Shown: piece by piece, positions 52,288-59,461 of the stretch
Layout of the letters: each line of letters begins with the position of its first letter
Numbering within the stretch: position 1 is the first letter of the stretch
Source: Planctomycetota bacterium
GTDB taxonomy: Bacteria; Planctomycetota; UBA1135
NCBI GenBank assembly: GCA_021776925.1
Contig: JAJFFB010000035.1
Coordinates: forward strand, 1-62,388
Direction: 5' to 3'
DNA: 62,388 bases
The notes under the pieces: generated by a model
The model's database searches: none
The model's input: only the letters and a program-made list of their open reading frames with translations
Told to the model about the DNA's origin: nothing
Program-made: the position numbers and the translations under genes

Positions 52288-53625
52288 ATGGTCCTGCAAC
52301 ATCCCGCCGAGCTGCGCCAAGCCTTGGAGCGCGGCTTCCGTCCGCGTTCTGAATGGCGGCTGGGGCTGGAATACGAACAGTTCGTGACCGACCCGGCGGG
52401 ATTGCCGTGGCCCTACCGCGGGGCCCACGGCGTCGGCGCAATGCTCGAACGGCTGCGCCAGCGCAGCGGCTGGGAAGCGCTGATGGAAGGTCCGCACCTG
52501 CTCGGATTGAAGGCCGCCGACGGCCGCAGCCTGAGCCTGGAACCCGGCGCCCAGATCGAATTCGGCTCGACCCCCTGTGTTGATCTGGCCGCCCTCGCTG
52601 CGGAAGTCGCGCAATACATGGGCCACCTCGACGCGCTCGAACAGGAGTTCGACTGCCGATTCGTCACCCTGGGCGCGCATCCGACCAGCGCGCCCGATGA
52701 GATCGAGCGCATCCCCAAGCAGCGCTACGACATCCTTGAACCCTATCTGCGCGACGCCGGCGAACTCGGCCTGTGGATGATGAAGGCCACTGCCGGCGTG
52801 CAGGTCAACTTTGACCACGCCGACGAAGCCGACGCGATGCTGAAACTGCGCACCGTGTTCGCGCTGGCTCCGGTGTTCAACGCGCTATTCGCCAACTCCT
52901 CGGTCAAGGCTGGGCAGCTGAGCGGCTACGCCAGCTGGCGCGGCCACGTCTGGACGCGCACCGATGACGCGCGCTGCGGCATCGTTCCGTCGTTGAGCCG
53001 CGACGGCAGCACCTTCGACGACTACATTCAATGGGTGCTTGATCTGCCCATGCTGTACGTCTATCGCGACGGCGCGCAGGTCGACATGCGCGGACGCAGC
53101 TTCCGCCAGTTTTTTGAAAGCGGCGAAGCCACCCGCGACGATTGGGAACAGCACTTGTCGACGCCGTTCCCCGAAGTGCGCTTCCGCCCGCAGCTGGAAC
53201 TGCGCTGCGCCGACACCCAGTGCCCACTGCTGGCCCTGGCGCTGGCGGCGCTGGTGCAGGGTGTGTTCTACGACCAGACCTCTCTGCAGAAAGCGTGGGA
53301 GCTGACCGCGGACTGGAGCCACGAAGAGCGCCTGCAGTGCTGGCACGCGGCCCACCGTGACGGCCTCGCCGGCGTCCTGCCCGAGCGCCACCGGGGCCGC
53401 GGGCGTACCCAGCTCAAGGATCTCGCCGCCGAATTGATCGGTCTCGCGCGCCTGTCCCCGGCCGACGCGGTCTTTCTCGAGCCCTTGCACGAAATGCTCG
53501 CCGCCGGTCGCTCCGAAGGCGAACTCAGCGCCGAACTCTTCGCCGGTGAATGGCAAGGCGACATCACCCGCCTGATCGATTTCGCCCGCTGCACGGTGGT
53601 GTCGGCCGACTCCTCCGGCTCCTGA
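52288..53625 (+). CDS. gshA: Glutamate-cysteine ligase
   Basis: The enzyme makes gamma-glutamylcysteine, the first step to glutathione or related thiols. The sequence belongs to the plant/alphaproteobacterial GCS2-like group: RLGLEYEQFVTDP at the start, SLEPGAQIEFGSTP, LMMKATAGVQVNFDHADEADAM and RGHVWTRTDDARCGI. The frame is open upstream into the tRNA-Sec gene, so the start must be the ATG at 52288 (445 residues). No glutathione synthetase gene is in the window. A low-molecular-weight thiol could serve as reductant for selenide supply, but this is only an association by position. Confidence 0.88.
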   Translation: MVLQHPAELRQALERGFRPRSEWRLGLEYEQFVTDPAGLPWPYRGAHGVGAMLERLRQRSGWEALMEGPHLLGLKAADGRSLSLEPGAQIEFGSTPCVDLAALAAEVAQYMGHLDALEQEFDCRFVTLGAHPTSAPDEIERIPKQRYDILEPYLRDAGELGLWMMKATAGVQVNFDHADEADAMLKLRTVFALAPVFNALFANSSVKAGQLSGYASWRGHVWTRTDDARCGIVPSLSRDGSTFDDYIQWVLDLPMLYVYRDGAQVDMRGRSFRQFFESGEATRDDWEQHLSTPFPEVRFRPQLELRCADTQCPLLALALAALVQGVFYDQTSLQKAWELTADWSHEERLQCWHAAHRDGLAGVLPERHRGRGRTQLKDLAAELIGLARLSPADAVFLEPLHEMLAAGRSEGELSAELFAGEWQGDITRLIDFARCTVVSADSSGS

Positions 53626-53661
53626 GGGCGGCCCCTCCGGCCCCTGAGCGACGCCCCTTGC

Positions 53662-53686
53662 GAGCTATGATATTTGTCATATACTC
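53662..53686 (+). promoter_or_regulatory. AT-rich palindrome over the lexA promoter (candidate LexA operator)
   Basis: TATGATATTTGTCATATA at 53666-53683 has arms TATGA and TCATA around a six-base centre, with outer GAG and CTC. It is strikingly AT-rich for this region, contains a good -10 (TATGAT), and ends just before the lexA GTG. An autoregulatory operator is likely, though it does not match the known Gram-positive or E. coli boxes. Confidence 0.55.
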
Positions 53687-53691
53687 GGGGG

Positions 53692-54447
53692 GTGGTGCCT
53701 TCCGCTTCTGATGACGGACTGAGCCCGCGCCAGAAAGCGGCGCTGGAGATGGTCGAGAGCCTGCAGCAGCGCTGCGGGCGGCCGCCGACGCGGGCGGAAC
53801 TGGGCCAGGCGCTCGGCGTCAGCGCCCAGACCGCCGACTTCCATCTGCGTGCGCTGCAGCGCAAGGGCCACCTGCGCCTGTCGCGCCTGTCGCGCGGCAT
53901 CGAACTACTCGGCACCCGCGCCACCACCGCCCGCGCCACCACCGCCCGCGGCATCACCGCCCGCGGCGCGACCGGCCGCGCCACCACCGGCCGCGCCACC
54001 ACCGCCCGCGGCCACGCGGCTGTCCCTGGCCACGGCGCCGCCGGCGAGCGGGGCATGGACACGCCGCGCATTCCACTGGTCGGGCGGGTGGCGGCGGGGG
54101 CGCCGCTGACCGCGATCGAGAACCTCGACGGCGACCTGCCGCTGCCCGACGGCTGCAGCGCCGATTTCGCGCTGCGCGTGCAGGGCGATTCGATGATCGA
54201 GGCCGGCATCCTCGACGGCGACCTGGTGCTGGTGGCGCGCGCCGAACAAGCCGAACGCGGCGACATCGTCGTCGCCATGGTCGGCGAGGGAGACACGGTC
54301 GAAGCCACCGTCAAGCGCTATCTGCCCCAGCGCGGCCGCGTCGTGCTGCGCCCCGCCAACAGCGCCATGAGCGACATCGTGGTGCGCCCCGGCGAGGCCT
54401 TCGCGCTGGCCGGACGCGTGGTTGGGGTGCTGCGCCTATGGGGATGA
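53692..54447 (+). CDS. lexA: LexA repressor with expanded linker
   Basis: LexA represses SOS genes until RecA* triggers self-cleavage. The N-terminal winged helix (LSPRQKAALEMVESLQQRCG, RAELGQALGVSAQTADFHLRAL) is followed by an unusual linker of six five-residue repeats (RATTA and variants, residues 76-105). The S24 peptidase has the cleavage pair A135-G136 (GRVAAGAPL), S167 (QGDSMIEAG) and K208 (EATVKRYL). The start is placed at GTG 53692; GTG 53695 and TTG 53674 are alternatives, and the latter lies inside the palindrome. The next gene starts 7 bases later. Confidence 0.9.
   Translation: MVPSASDDGLSPRQKAALEMVESLQQRCGRPPTRAELGQALGVSAQTADFHLRALQRKGHLRLSRLSRGIELLGTRATTARATTARGITARGATGRATTGRATTARGHAAVPGHGAAGERGMDTPRIPLVGRVAAGAPLTAIENLDGDLPLPDGCSADFALRVQGDSMIEAGILDGDLVLVARAEQAERGDIVVAMVGEGDTVEATVKRYLPQRGRVVLRPANSAMSDIVVRPGEAFALAGRVVGVLRLWG
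53917..54006 (+). repeat. Six 15-bp repeats in the lexA linker
   Basis: The unit CGCGCCACCACCGCC and close variants occurs six times in a row, each coding Arg-(Ala/Gly)-x-Thr-(Ala/Gly). Being a multiple of three, the number can change without loss of frame and would alter the distance between DNA-binding and peptidase domains. Confidence 0.85.
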
Positions 54448-54454
54448 GGATGGA

Positions 54455-54910
54455 ATGAAGAGGAAGGCGCCTATGAGCGAGCAACGAACGCAACGAACGG
54501 AACGAGAGCAACGAGCTGAACGAGAGGAAAGAGAGGAAAGAGAGATGAAAGCATGGCTGCAAGAAGTGCATCCCGAAGGCAAGGCGAAACAGTTCGAGGG
54601 CGAGCGCGGCACCTTCTTCCTGGAACTGCGCGGCGAGGTCACGGACGACGCCGAGCATCTGCGGCGCGGTGATCTGTTTGCGATCAGCGCCGACAGCGAC
54701 GCCGAACCGGGTGATTTGGTGGTGTGGTGGACCGGCTCGGCCGCCAGCCTGGCGCTGGCGCGTGTTGGTTCTGATTTGCGTTTGAGCGCGGTGGCTGGTT
54801 TTCCACCGCCGAGCGTGCGTAGGGGTGGGGTGCGCGTGCGGAGTTTGGGGCAGGCTTCGATTCGTGGGGTGGTGGTGGGGCGTTTGCGGCGTTTGCGCCC
54901 GGCTTCATGA
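54455..54910 (+). CDS. LexA/UmuD-like (S24-fold) protein lacking the Ser-Lys dyad
   Basis: The 151-residue protein has a charged N-terminus of Glu/Arg repeats (TEREQRAEREEREER) and then a domain that aligns with the upstream LexA peptidase. FFLELRGEVTDDAEHLRRGD matches FALRVQGDSMIEAGILDGD, EPGDLVVWWTG matches ERGDIVVAMVG, and IRGVVVGRLRRL matches LAGRVVGVLRLW. The catalytic Ser is Val62 (GEVT for GDSM), and the Lys position is Arg103. No helix-turn-helix is present. It thus resembles a UmuD-type partner that cannot self-cleave. The gene lies between lexA and dinB, and the start may also be ATG 54473. Confidence 0.68.
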   Translation: MKRKAPMSEQRTQRTEREQRAEREEREEREMKAWLQEVHPEGKAKQFEGERGTFFLELRGEVTDDAEHLRRGDLFAISADSDAEPGDLVVWWTGSAASLALARVGSDLRLSAVAGFPPPSVRRGGVRVRSLGQASIRGVVVGRLRRLRPAS

Positions 54911-54983
54911 ACGGAGACTGGCCCCTTTGGGTGGACGCGATTGCGTTTTCCACAGCGCAAGCCCCAAGAGAACAAAGACTTGC

Positions 54984-54995
54984 GAACGGGGGTTA
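54984..54995 (+). promoter_or_regulatory. GAAC-N4-GTTA, candidate LexA box upstream of dinB
   Basis: GAACGGGGGTTA resembles the Gram-positive-type LexA box GAAC-N4-GTTC with one mismatch. It lies 96 nt upstream of the dinB ATG in an otherwise gene-free, AT-richer leader. The lexA promoter lacks this motif and carries a different palindrome, so the two candidates are not consistent with each other. Confidence 0.35.
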
Positions 54996-55091
54996 TTTTT
55001 TTTCCCAGGTCGGGCTGGAGCCGGACCTGAAAAGGGGATTGCAACGCCTGAAACCGGCCTTTTTTTTCAGGGATTGGCAGATTCGCGGCCA

Positions 55092-56309
55092 ATGAAAGGG
55101 GCCAGCTTCCGGGCGGTGTTGCATGTGGACCTCGACGCCTTCTTCGTCGCCGTCGAACGCGTGCTCGACCCACGCCTGTGCGGACGGCCGGTCGTCGTCG
55201 GCGCCTCACCCTCCCGCCGCGGGGTGGTTGCGGCGGCGTCCTACGAGGCGCGGGCTTTCGGCATCCACTCGGCGATGCCGATGGCGCAGGCGCTGCGGCT
55301 ATGCCCCAACCTGGTGCGCGTCAGCGGCACCCACGGCGCCTACGGCCGCGCTTCGCGCGCGGTCTTCGACGTGCTCGGCAACTACACGCCGGTGATTGAA
55401 AAGGTCTCGGTCGACGAGGCCTACCTCGACCTGACCGGCACCGAGCATCTCTTCGGCCGCGCGGTCGATGCCGCCGACCGCATGCGCCGTGAGGTGCGCG
55501 AGCGTCTGCGCCTGGACCTGACCATCGGCGCCTCACGCAACCGCCTGGTGAGCAAGGTCGCGTCGGCCTTCGCCAAGCCGATGGGTCTGTTCGACGTGCA
55601 GCCCGGCCAGGAAGCGCGCTTCCTCGCGCCGCTGCCGGTGAAGGCACTGCCCGGCATCGGTCCGGTGACCACCCGGCGGCTGCACGACCTCAACATCCCG
55701 CGCCTCGGTGTACTCGCCGATACCGAGGGCTGGTTCCTGGAAGAGATCTTCGGCAACTACAGCAAGCCGATGCAGCGGCGCGCGCGCGGCGAGGACGACA
55801 CTCCGGTGAGCCCACCGTGGGAGCGCCACGAGGCCAAGACCATCGGTCACGAAGAGACCTTCGCCGCCGACACCGACGATCACGCCTTCCTGCGCGCCAA
55901 GCTGCGCGCGCAACTCGAGTCGACCACGCGCCGCCTGCGCGAGAAGGGGCTGCTGGCGCGCAAGCTCACGGTCAAGCTGCGCTACGCCGACTTCGTCACC
56001 GAGAGCCGCGACGCCACTCTGCCGGTGGCCACCGACCACGACATCGAATTGCTGCAGCCGGCGCTGGAACTGCTGCACCGCATGGCCACCCGCCGCACCC
56101 TGGTGCGTCTGCTCGGGGTGCGCCTCGGCGGCTTGGTGCAGGGCTATTGGCAGGGTGGTTTATTCGATCCGCGCGCCCGGCGCAGCCGCCGCCTGGTATC
56201 GGTGCTGGACCGCGTACGCGCAAAATACGGGGTGCAGGCGGTGCGCGCGGGCGAGACCGTGTGGCTGGCACAGGCGGAGAATCGCCGCCACGGCTCTTTT
56301 TTGGGATAA
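55092..56309 (+). CDS. dinB: Y-family DNA polymerase IV (DinB)
   Basis: This translesion polymerase has the Y-family core: HVDLDAFFVAVE (D13), YEARAFGIHSAMP, catalytic D108-E109 in SVDEAYLDLTG, then TIGASRNRLVSKVASAFAKPMG and LPGIGPVTTRRL in the thumb. The little-finger domain ends with QGGLFD, which fits the QxxLF beta-clamp motif. The start is the ATG at 55092; the upstream open frame is rejected because this gives the normal length (405 residues). The UmuD-like pseudo-peptidase gene lies just upstream, separated by 181 bases of T-rich, hairpin-forming leader. Confidence 0.94.
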   Translation: MKGASFRAVLHVDLDAFFVAVERVLDPRLCGRPVVVGASPSRRGVVAAASYEARAFGIHSAMPMAQALRLCPNLVRVSGTHGAYGRASRAVFDVLGNYTPVIEKVSVDEAYLDLTGTEHLFGRAVDAADRMRREVRERLRLDLTIGASRNRLVSKVASAFAKPMGLFDVQPGQEARFLAPLPVKALPGIGPVTTRRLHDLNIPRLGVLADTEGWFLEEIFGNYSKPMQRRARGEDDTPVSPPWERHEAKTIGHEETFAADTDDHAFLRAKLRAQLESTTRRLREKGLLARKLTVKLRYADFVTESRDATLPVATDHDIELLQPALELLHRMATRRTLVRLLGVRLGGLVQGYWQGGLFDPRARRSRRLVSVLDRVRAKYGVQAVRAGETVWLAQAENRRHGSFLG

Positions 56310-56327
56310 CATCGGGAAGGCCCTTTC

Positions 56328-59300
56328 ATGCGCAGCCCGCTTCCTGTCACGGCTGTCCTGAGCCTGTGCGCAGTTCTCCCCGCACCGGCACAGGGTGGCA
56401 TCGACTACGACGACGTCACGTCGAGCGCCGGCATCCAGGGTAGCGGCCCGACCTTCGGCGCCGGATCCTGGACCGATTTCGACGGCGACCGCTGGCCAGA
56501 TCTTTGGGTGGGCAACCACGCGCGCACGCCGCAGTTGTGGCACAACCAGGGCGACGGCACCTTCCTCGATCTGGTGCCGCAGGTGTGGAGCGGCCTGCCC
56601 GGCGCCGACGCCCACGGCGCGATGTGGGCCGACTTCGACCACGACGGCGACCCCGATCTGCTGGAAATGGTCGGCGCCGAGAGCGGTACCGGCAGTGGGC
56701 CGAATCAATTGTGGCGCAATGAGTCCGGCATCCTCGTCAACCAGGCCAGCGCGCTGGGTCTGGATTATCCCACCGGTCGCGGACGCATGCCCTTGTGGTA
56801 CGACCGCGACGGCGACGGCTGGCTCGACCTGGTGCTGGCCAATCTCTATCGGACCGGCACCTCCTTGGCGCTGCCCTTCCGCCAGGACGTCGGCGCGCCC
56901 TTCGCACTCGACACTCCGGCGTCCGGCTTCGTGCCGCTGCAGCGCGACGTCAGCTTCACGCAACTGGCCGACCTCGACGGCGACGGCCGCCTTGAGCTGC
57001 TGGTACACGGCAGCGAATCACCCTTGGCGATCTACTCCTTCGGCGACGGTGTGCTGCAGGACGTCACCACCCAGATCGGTCTGCCGCCGACCTTCCACGT
57101 GCGCGACGTGGTGGCCGGCGATTTCGACGGCGACGGGAGCACCGACCTTTATCTGGCGCGCGCGCAGGACAGCCGTGCGCTCGAAGCGGCGCTGGCTGAT
57201 CCGCAGACCGCGATTGCGCGCCTGGGGGTGATGGGCAACGAGATCGGTTTCCGTCTTGAAGGCGGCGGCATCGTGCAAATGGACCTGCCGCAGAACTGGC
57301 CCTTGTCCAAGGTCCATCTGGGTGCGACCGGCTGGCGGCCGGGGTCGGTGCCGGTCACCCTGGATCCTGCCAATTCGGCGCTGCACGGCATCGCCGCGCA
57401 CACACCTGGTGTTTCCGACGGCTTGTGGGTGGGCTACGACCTGGCGCTCGACTCCTGGTTTTTCTTCCTGTCCAGTCCCGGCAGCAACGCGACCGGGGTG
57501 CGCGCGCGCGGCGCGCTGCCCTTCCTGGAAATCGAGGAACTGGGTTTCGACTCGACCCAGGAAGCTCCGGACCGGCTGCTGCTGCAGACCGCCGGCGGCT
57601 GGATCGACGGTGCCGTCGACGTGCCGATCGCCGGCCGCAGCGTGGTGGCGGGTGACTTCGACAACGACGCCGACCTTGACCTCTACGTGGTGCGTTCGGG
57701 GCCGGCGGTGAATCGCCCCAACGTGCTGTACGAGAACCAGAACGGCACTTTCGTCACGCTTGCCGGAGGCGGCGGTGCAGCGGGCAGCCTGCTCGGCAGC
57801 GGCGATAGCGTCAGCGCCGCCGATTTTGATCAGGACGGTTTCCTCGACCTTTTTCTGACCCATGGCGAAGGCGCAGCCTTCTTTTCGGAATTCGGACCGT
57901 TGCAGTTGCTGCGCAATCGCGGCAACGGCAATCACTGGATCGAGATCGATCTCGAAGGCGTCGCCGACAACCGCCCCGGCATCGGCGCCTGGATTGAGAT
58001 CAGCGCGGGTGGAGTGGTGCAACGGCGCGCGGCTGACGGCGGCGTTCACCGCTTGAGCCAGAACCACGCCCGCGTGCACTTCGGCCTCGGCGCTATTACT
58101 GTGATCGACCGCCTTGAGGTGCGTTGGAGAAATGGCGAGGTCCAACGGCTGTTTGACCTGCCGGCTGACCAGTTGGTGCATCTGCTGCAAGCCTCAGAAC
58201 CAGGAATTCTGGGCCGCCCGCAACAGGTTGCCGAGGGCACCGTGCTGCGCGCCTGGAAGCGCAGTTTCGATGGCCCCTATGTACTCGCCTTCGATGGTGG
58301 GAGCACCAGTGAGATCGAGTGTCGGCTGATTGCCAACGGCGCGATCCGCTCTTTGCCGGTGACCGCGTTCGGCACCCAATTCACCTGGGATCCTGGCCCC
58401 TATGGATTCCACCTGCTCGCCAGCCCCGGGCAAGGACCTGGGCGGGTGGTGGTGCAGGCGGCTCCCGAGGTGACCAGCCTCGCGGTTTTGCTGACCGTTG
58501 ACGGTGTGGCCAGCCCGCGCCAACTTGCCTTCGGTCGCCAAGCTTCCCACCCAGCTCCGGCCGGCTGGATCCTCGACCAAGCCGACCGCCTTGGTGCTGG
58601 CACTTCGGCACCCGGTCTCAACCTATGGAGTCCCTTGGCGAGTCCCCAGCAGCTGGTGCTGAGCAGCACTGGTTCAAGTCCCCAAGGCAACGCGCTGGCC
58701 TTCGATTTGCTTGGCGACGCCGACTTCGCCGGGGTCACCACCAGTGGCCTCGAAGCCGAGGACCAATGGCAATGGCTGGCACCCAACCAACTCCACGCGG
58801 ATGGCTTTGCCGGCCTCGACAACGACCGTTACGACGTCGACCTCGGTGCAGCGCAATGGCTTGCCTTGCTGCCATGTCAGGACTCCCTATTCCAGCCGCA
58901 CCGGGTGCACGCCAGCGGTCTGATCCAGCCCAATGCCTACCGTTTGCCGCGCGCTTCTCCGCTGGGTGAGCCCACCATCAACCCGGCCAGCGATGGCGGC
59001 TTTTTCCTGTGGTTGGACCCGGCTACGGGCGATTGGGTTTTTGAAGGCGTCGGCGGCGGACAGGGACGCACCTTCGGCGGGTGGATCCAAGCCGAGGCCG
59101 ACGTCCTCACCAGCCAAGGCATCGGCCTCGAGGCGGGAGATTCTTTTTCCACCGCAGATCCGCGCCGGATTCGCTTCGACCTCAGCCAGAGCGGCAGCGA
59201 CCGCGATCGAATAATCCTTGGATTTCCGCCCCAAACCCGGCTTGAACTGATGTTTGACCCTGGTTCTGGCCAAGCCGGCGAGGTCCGGGTAGGGGAAGTC

Positions 59301-59345
59301 CGCTGGCCCGTCGACCGGCTGCCCTTACAACTTGTGGGCTGGTGA
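56328..59345 (+). CDS. Secreted FG-GAP/ASPIC-UnbV repeat protein (copy 1)
   Basis: The 1005-residue protein has a signal peptide (MRSPLPVTAVLSLCAVLPAPAQG) and then FG-GAP/VCBS-type propeller repeats with Asp-rich calcium loops such as DFDGDRWPDLWVGN, DFDHDGDPDLLEM and DRDGDGWLDLVLAN. An ASPIC/UnbV domain lies at about 535-620 (NHWIEIDLEG to VHFGLGAITVIDRLEVRW). The C-terminal third is a beta region without a clear family. Such CRTAC1-like proteins are surface or secreted calcium-binding proteins. It starts 18 bases after dinB but probably has its own role. The next gene is a paralogue with the same domain order. Confidence 0.83.
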   Translation: MRSPLPVTAVLSLCAVLPAPAQGGIDYDDVTSSAGIQGSGPTFGAGSWTDFDGDRWPDLWVGNHARTPQLWHNQGDGTFLDLVPQVWSGLPGADAHGAMWADFDHDGDPDLLEMVGAESGTGSGPNQLWRNESGILVNQASALGLDYPTGRGRMPLWYDRDGDGWLDLVLANLYRTGTSLALPFRQDVGAPFALDTPASGFVPLQRDVSFTQLADLDGDGRLELLVHGSESPLAIYSFGDGVLQDVTTQIGLPPTFHVRDVVAGDFDGDGSTDLYLARAQDSRALEAALADPQTAIARLGVMGNEIGFRLEGGGIVQMDLPQNWPLSKVHLGATGWRPGSVPVTLDPANSALHGIAAHTPGVSDGLWVGYDLALDSWFFFLSSPGSNATGVRARGALPFLEIEELGFDSTQEAPDRLLLQTAGGWIDGAVDVPIAGRSVVAGDFDNDADLDLYVVRSGPAVNRPNVLYENQNGTFVTLAGGGGAAGSLLGSGDSVSAADFDQDGFLDLFLTHGEGAAFFSEFGPLQLLRNRGNGNHWIEIDLEGVADNRPGIGAWIEISAGGVVQRRAADGGVHRLSQNHARVHFGLGAITVIDRLEVRWRNGEVQRLFDLPADQLVHLLQASEPGILGRPQQVAEGTVLRAWKRSFDGPYVLAFDGGSTSEIECRLIANGAIRSLPVTAFGTQFTWDPGPYGFHLLASPGQGPGRVVVQAAPEVTSLAVLLTVDGVASPRQLAFGRQASHPAPAGWILDQADRLGAGTSAPGLNLWSPLASPQQLVLSSTGSSPQGNALAFDLLGDADFAGVTTSGLEAEDQWQWLAPNQLHADGFAGLDNDRYDVDLGAAQWLALLPCQDSLFQPHRVHASGLIQPNAYRLPRASPLGEPTINPASDGGFFLWLDPATGDWVFEGVGGGQGRTFGGWIQAEADVLTSQGIGLEAGDSFSTADPRRIRFDLSQSGSDRDRIILGFPPQTRLELMFDPGSGQAGEVRVGEVRWPVDRLPLQLVGW

Positions 59346-59461
59346 TCCCCAAGAGTTGCAAAAAAATGTAGAATGCGGAGCTTGGTTGCCCCATGGAAAC
59401 GGCCGAAAACATGAATTGTGGGAACTTTCCCCATTTTTCCGCGGTCAGCCTCTCGAATCCG

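Noticed and set aside
54995..55029. T run and hairpin upstream of dinB as an intrinsic terminator
   Set aside because: The T run precedes the hairpin on the plus strand, and on the minus strand the hairpin is followed by A residues, so neither orientation fits.
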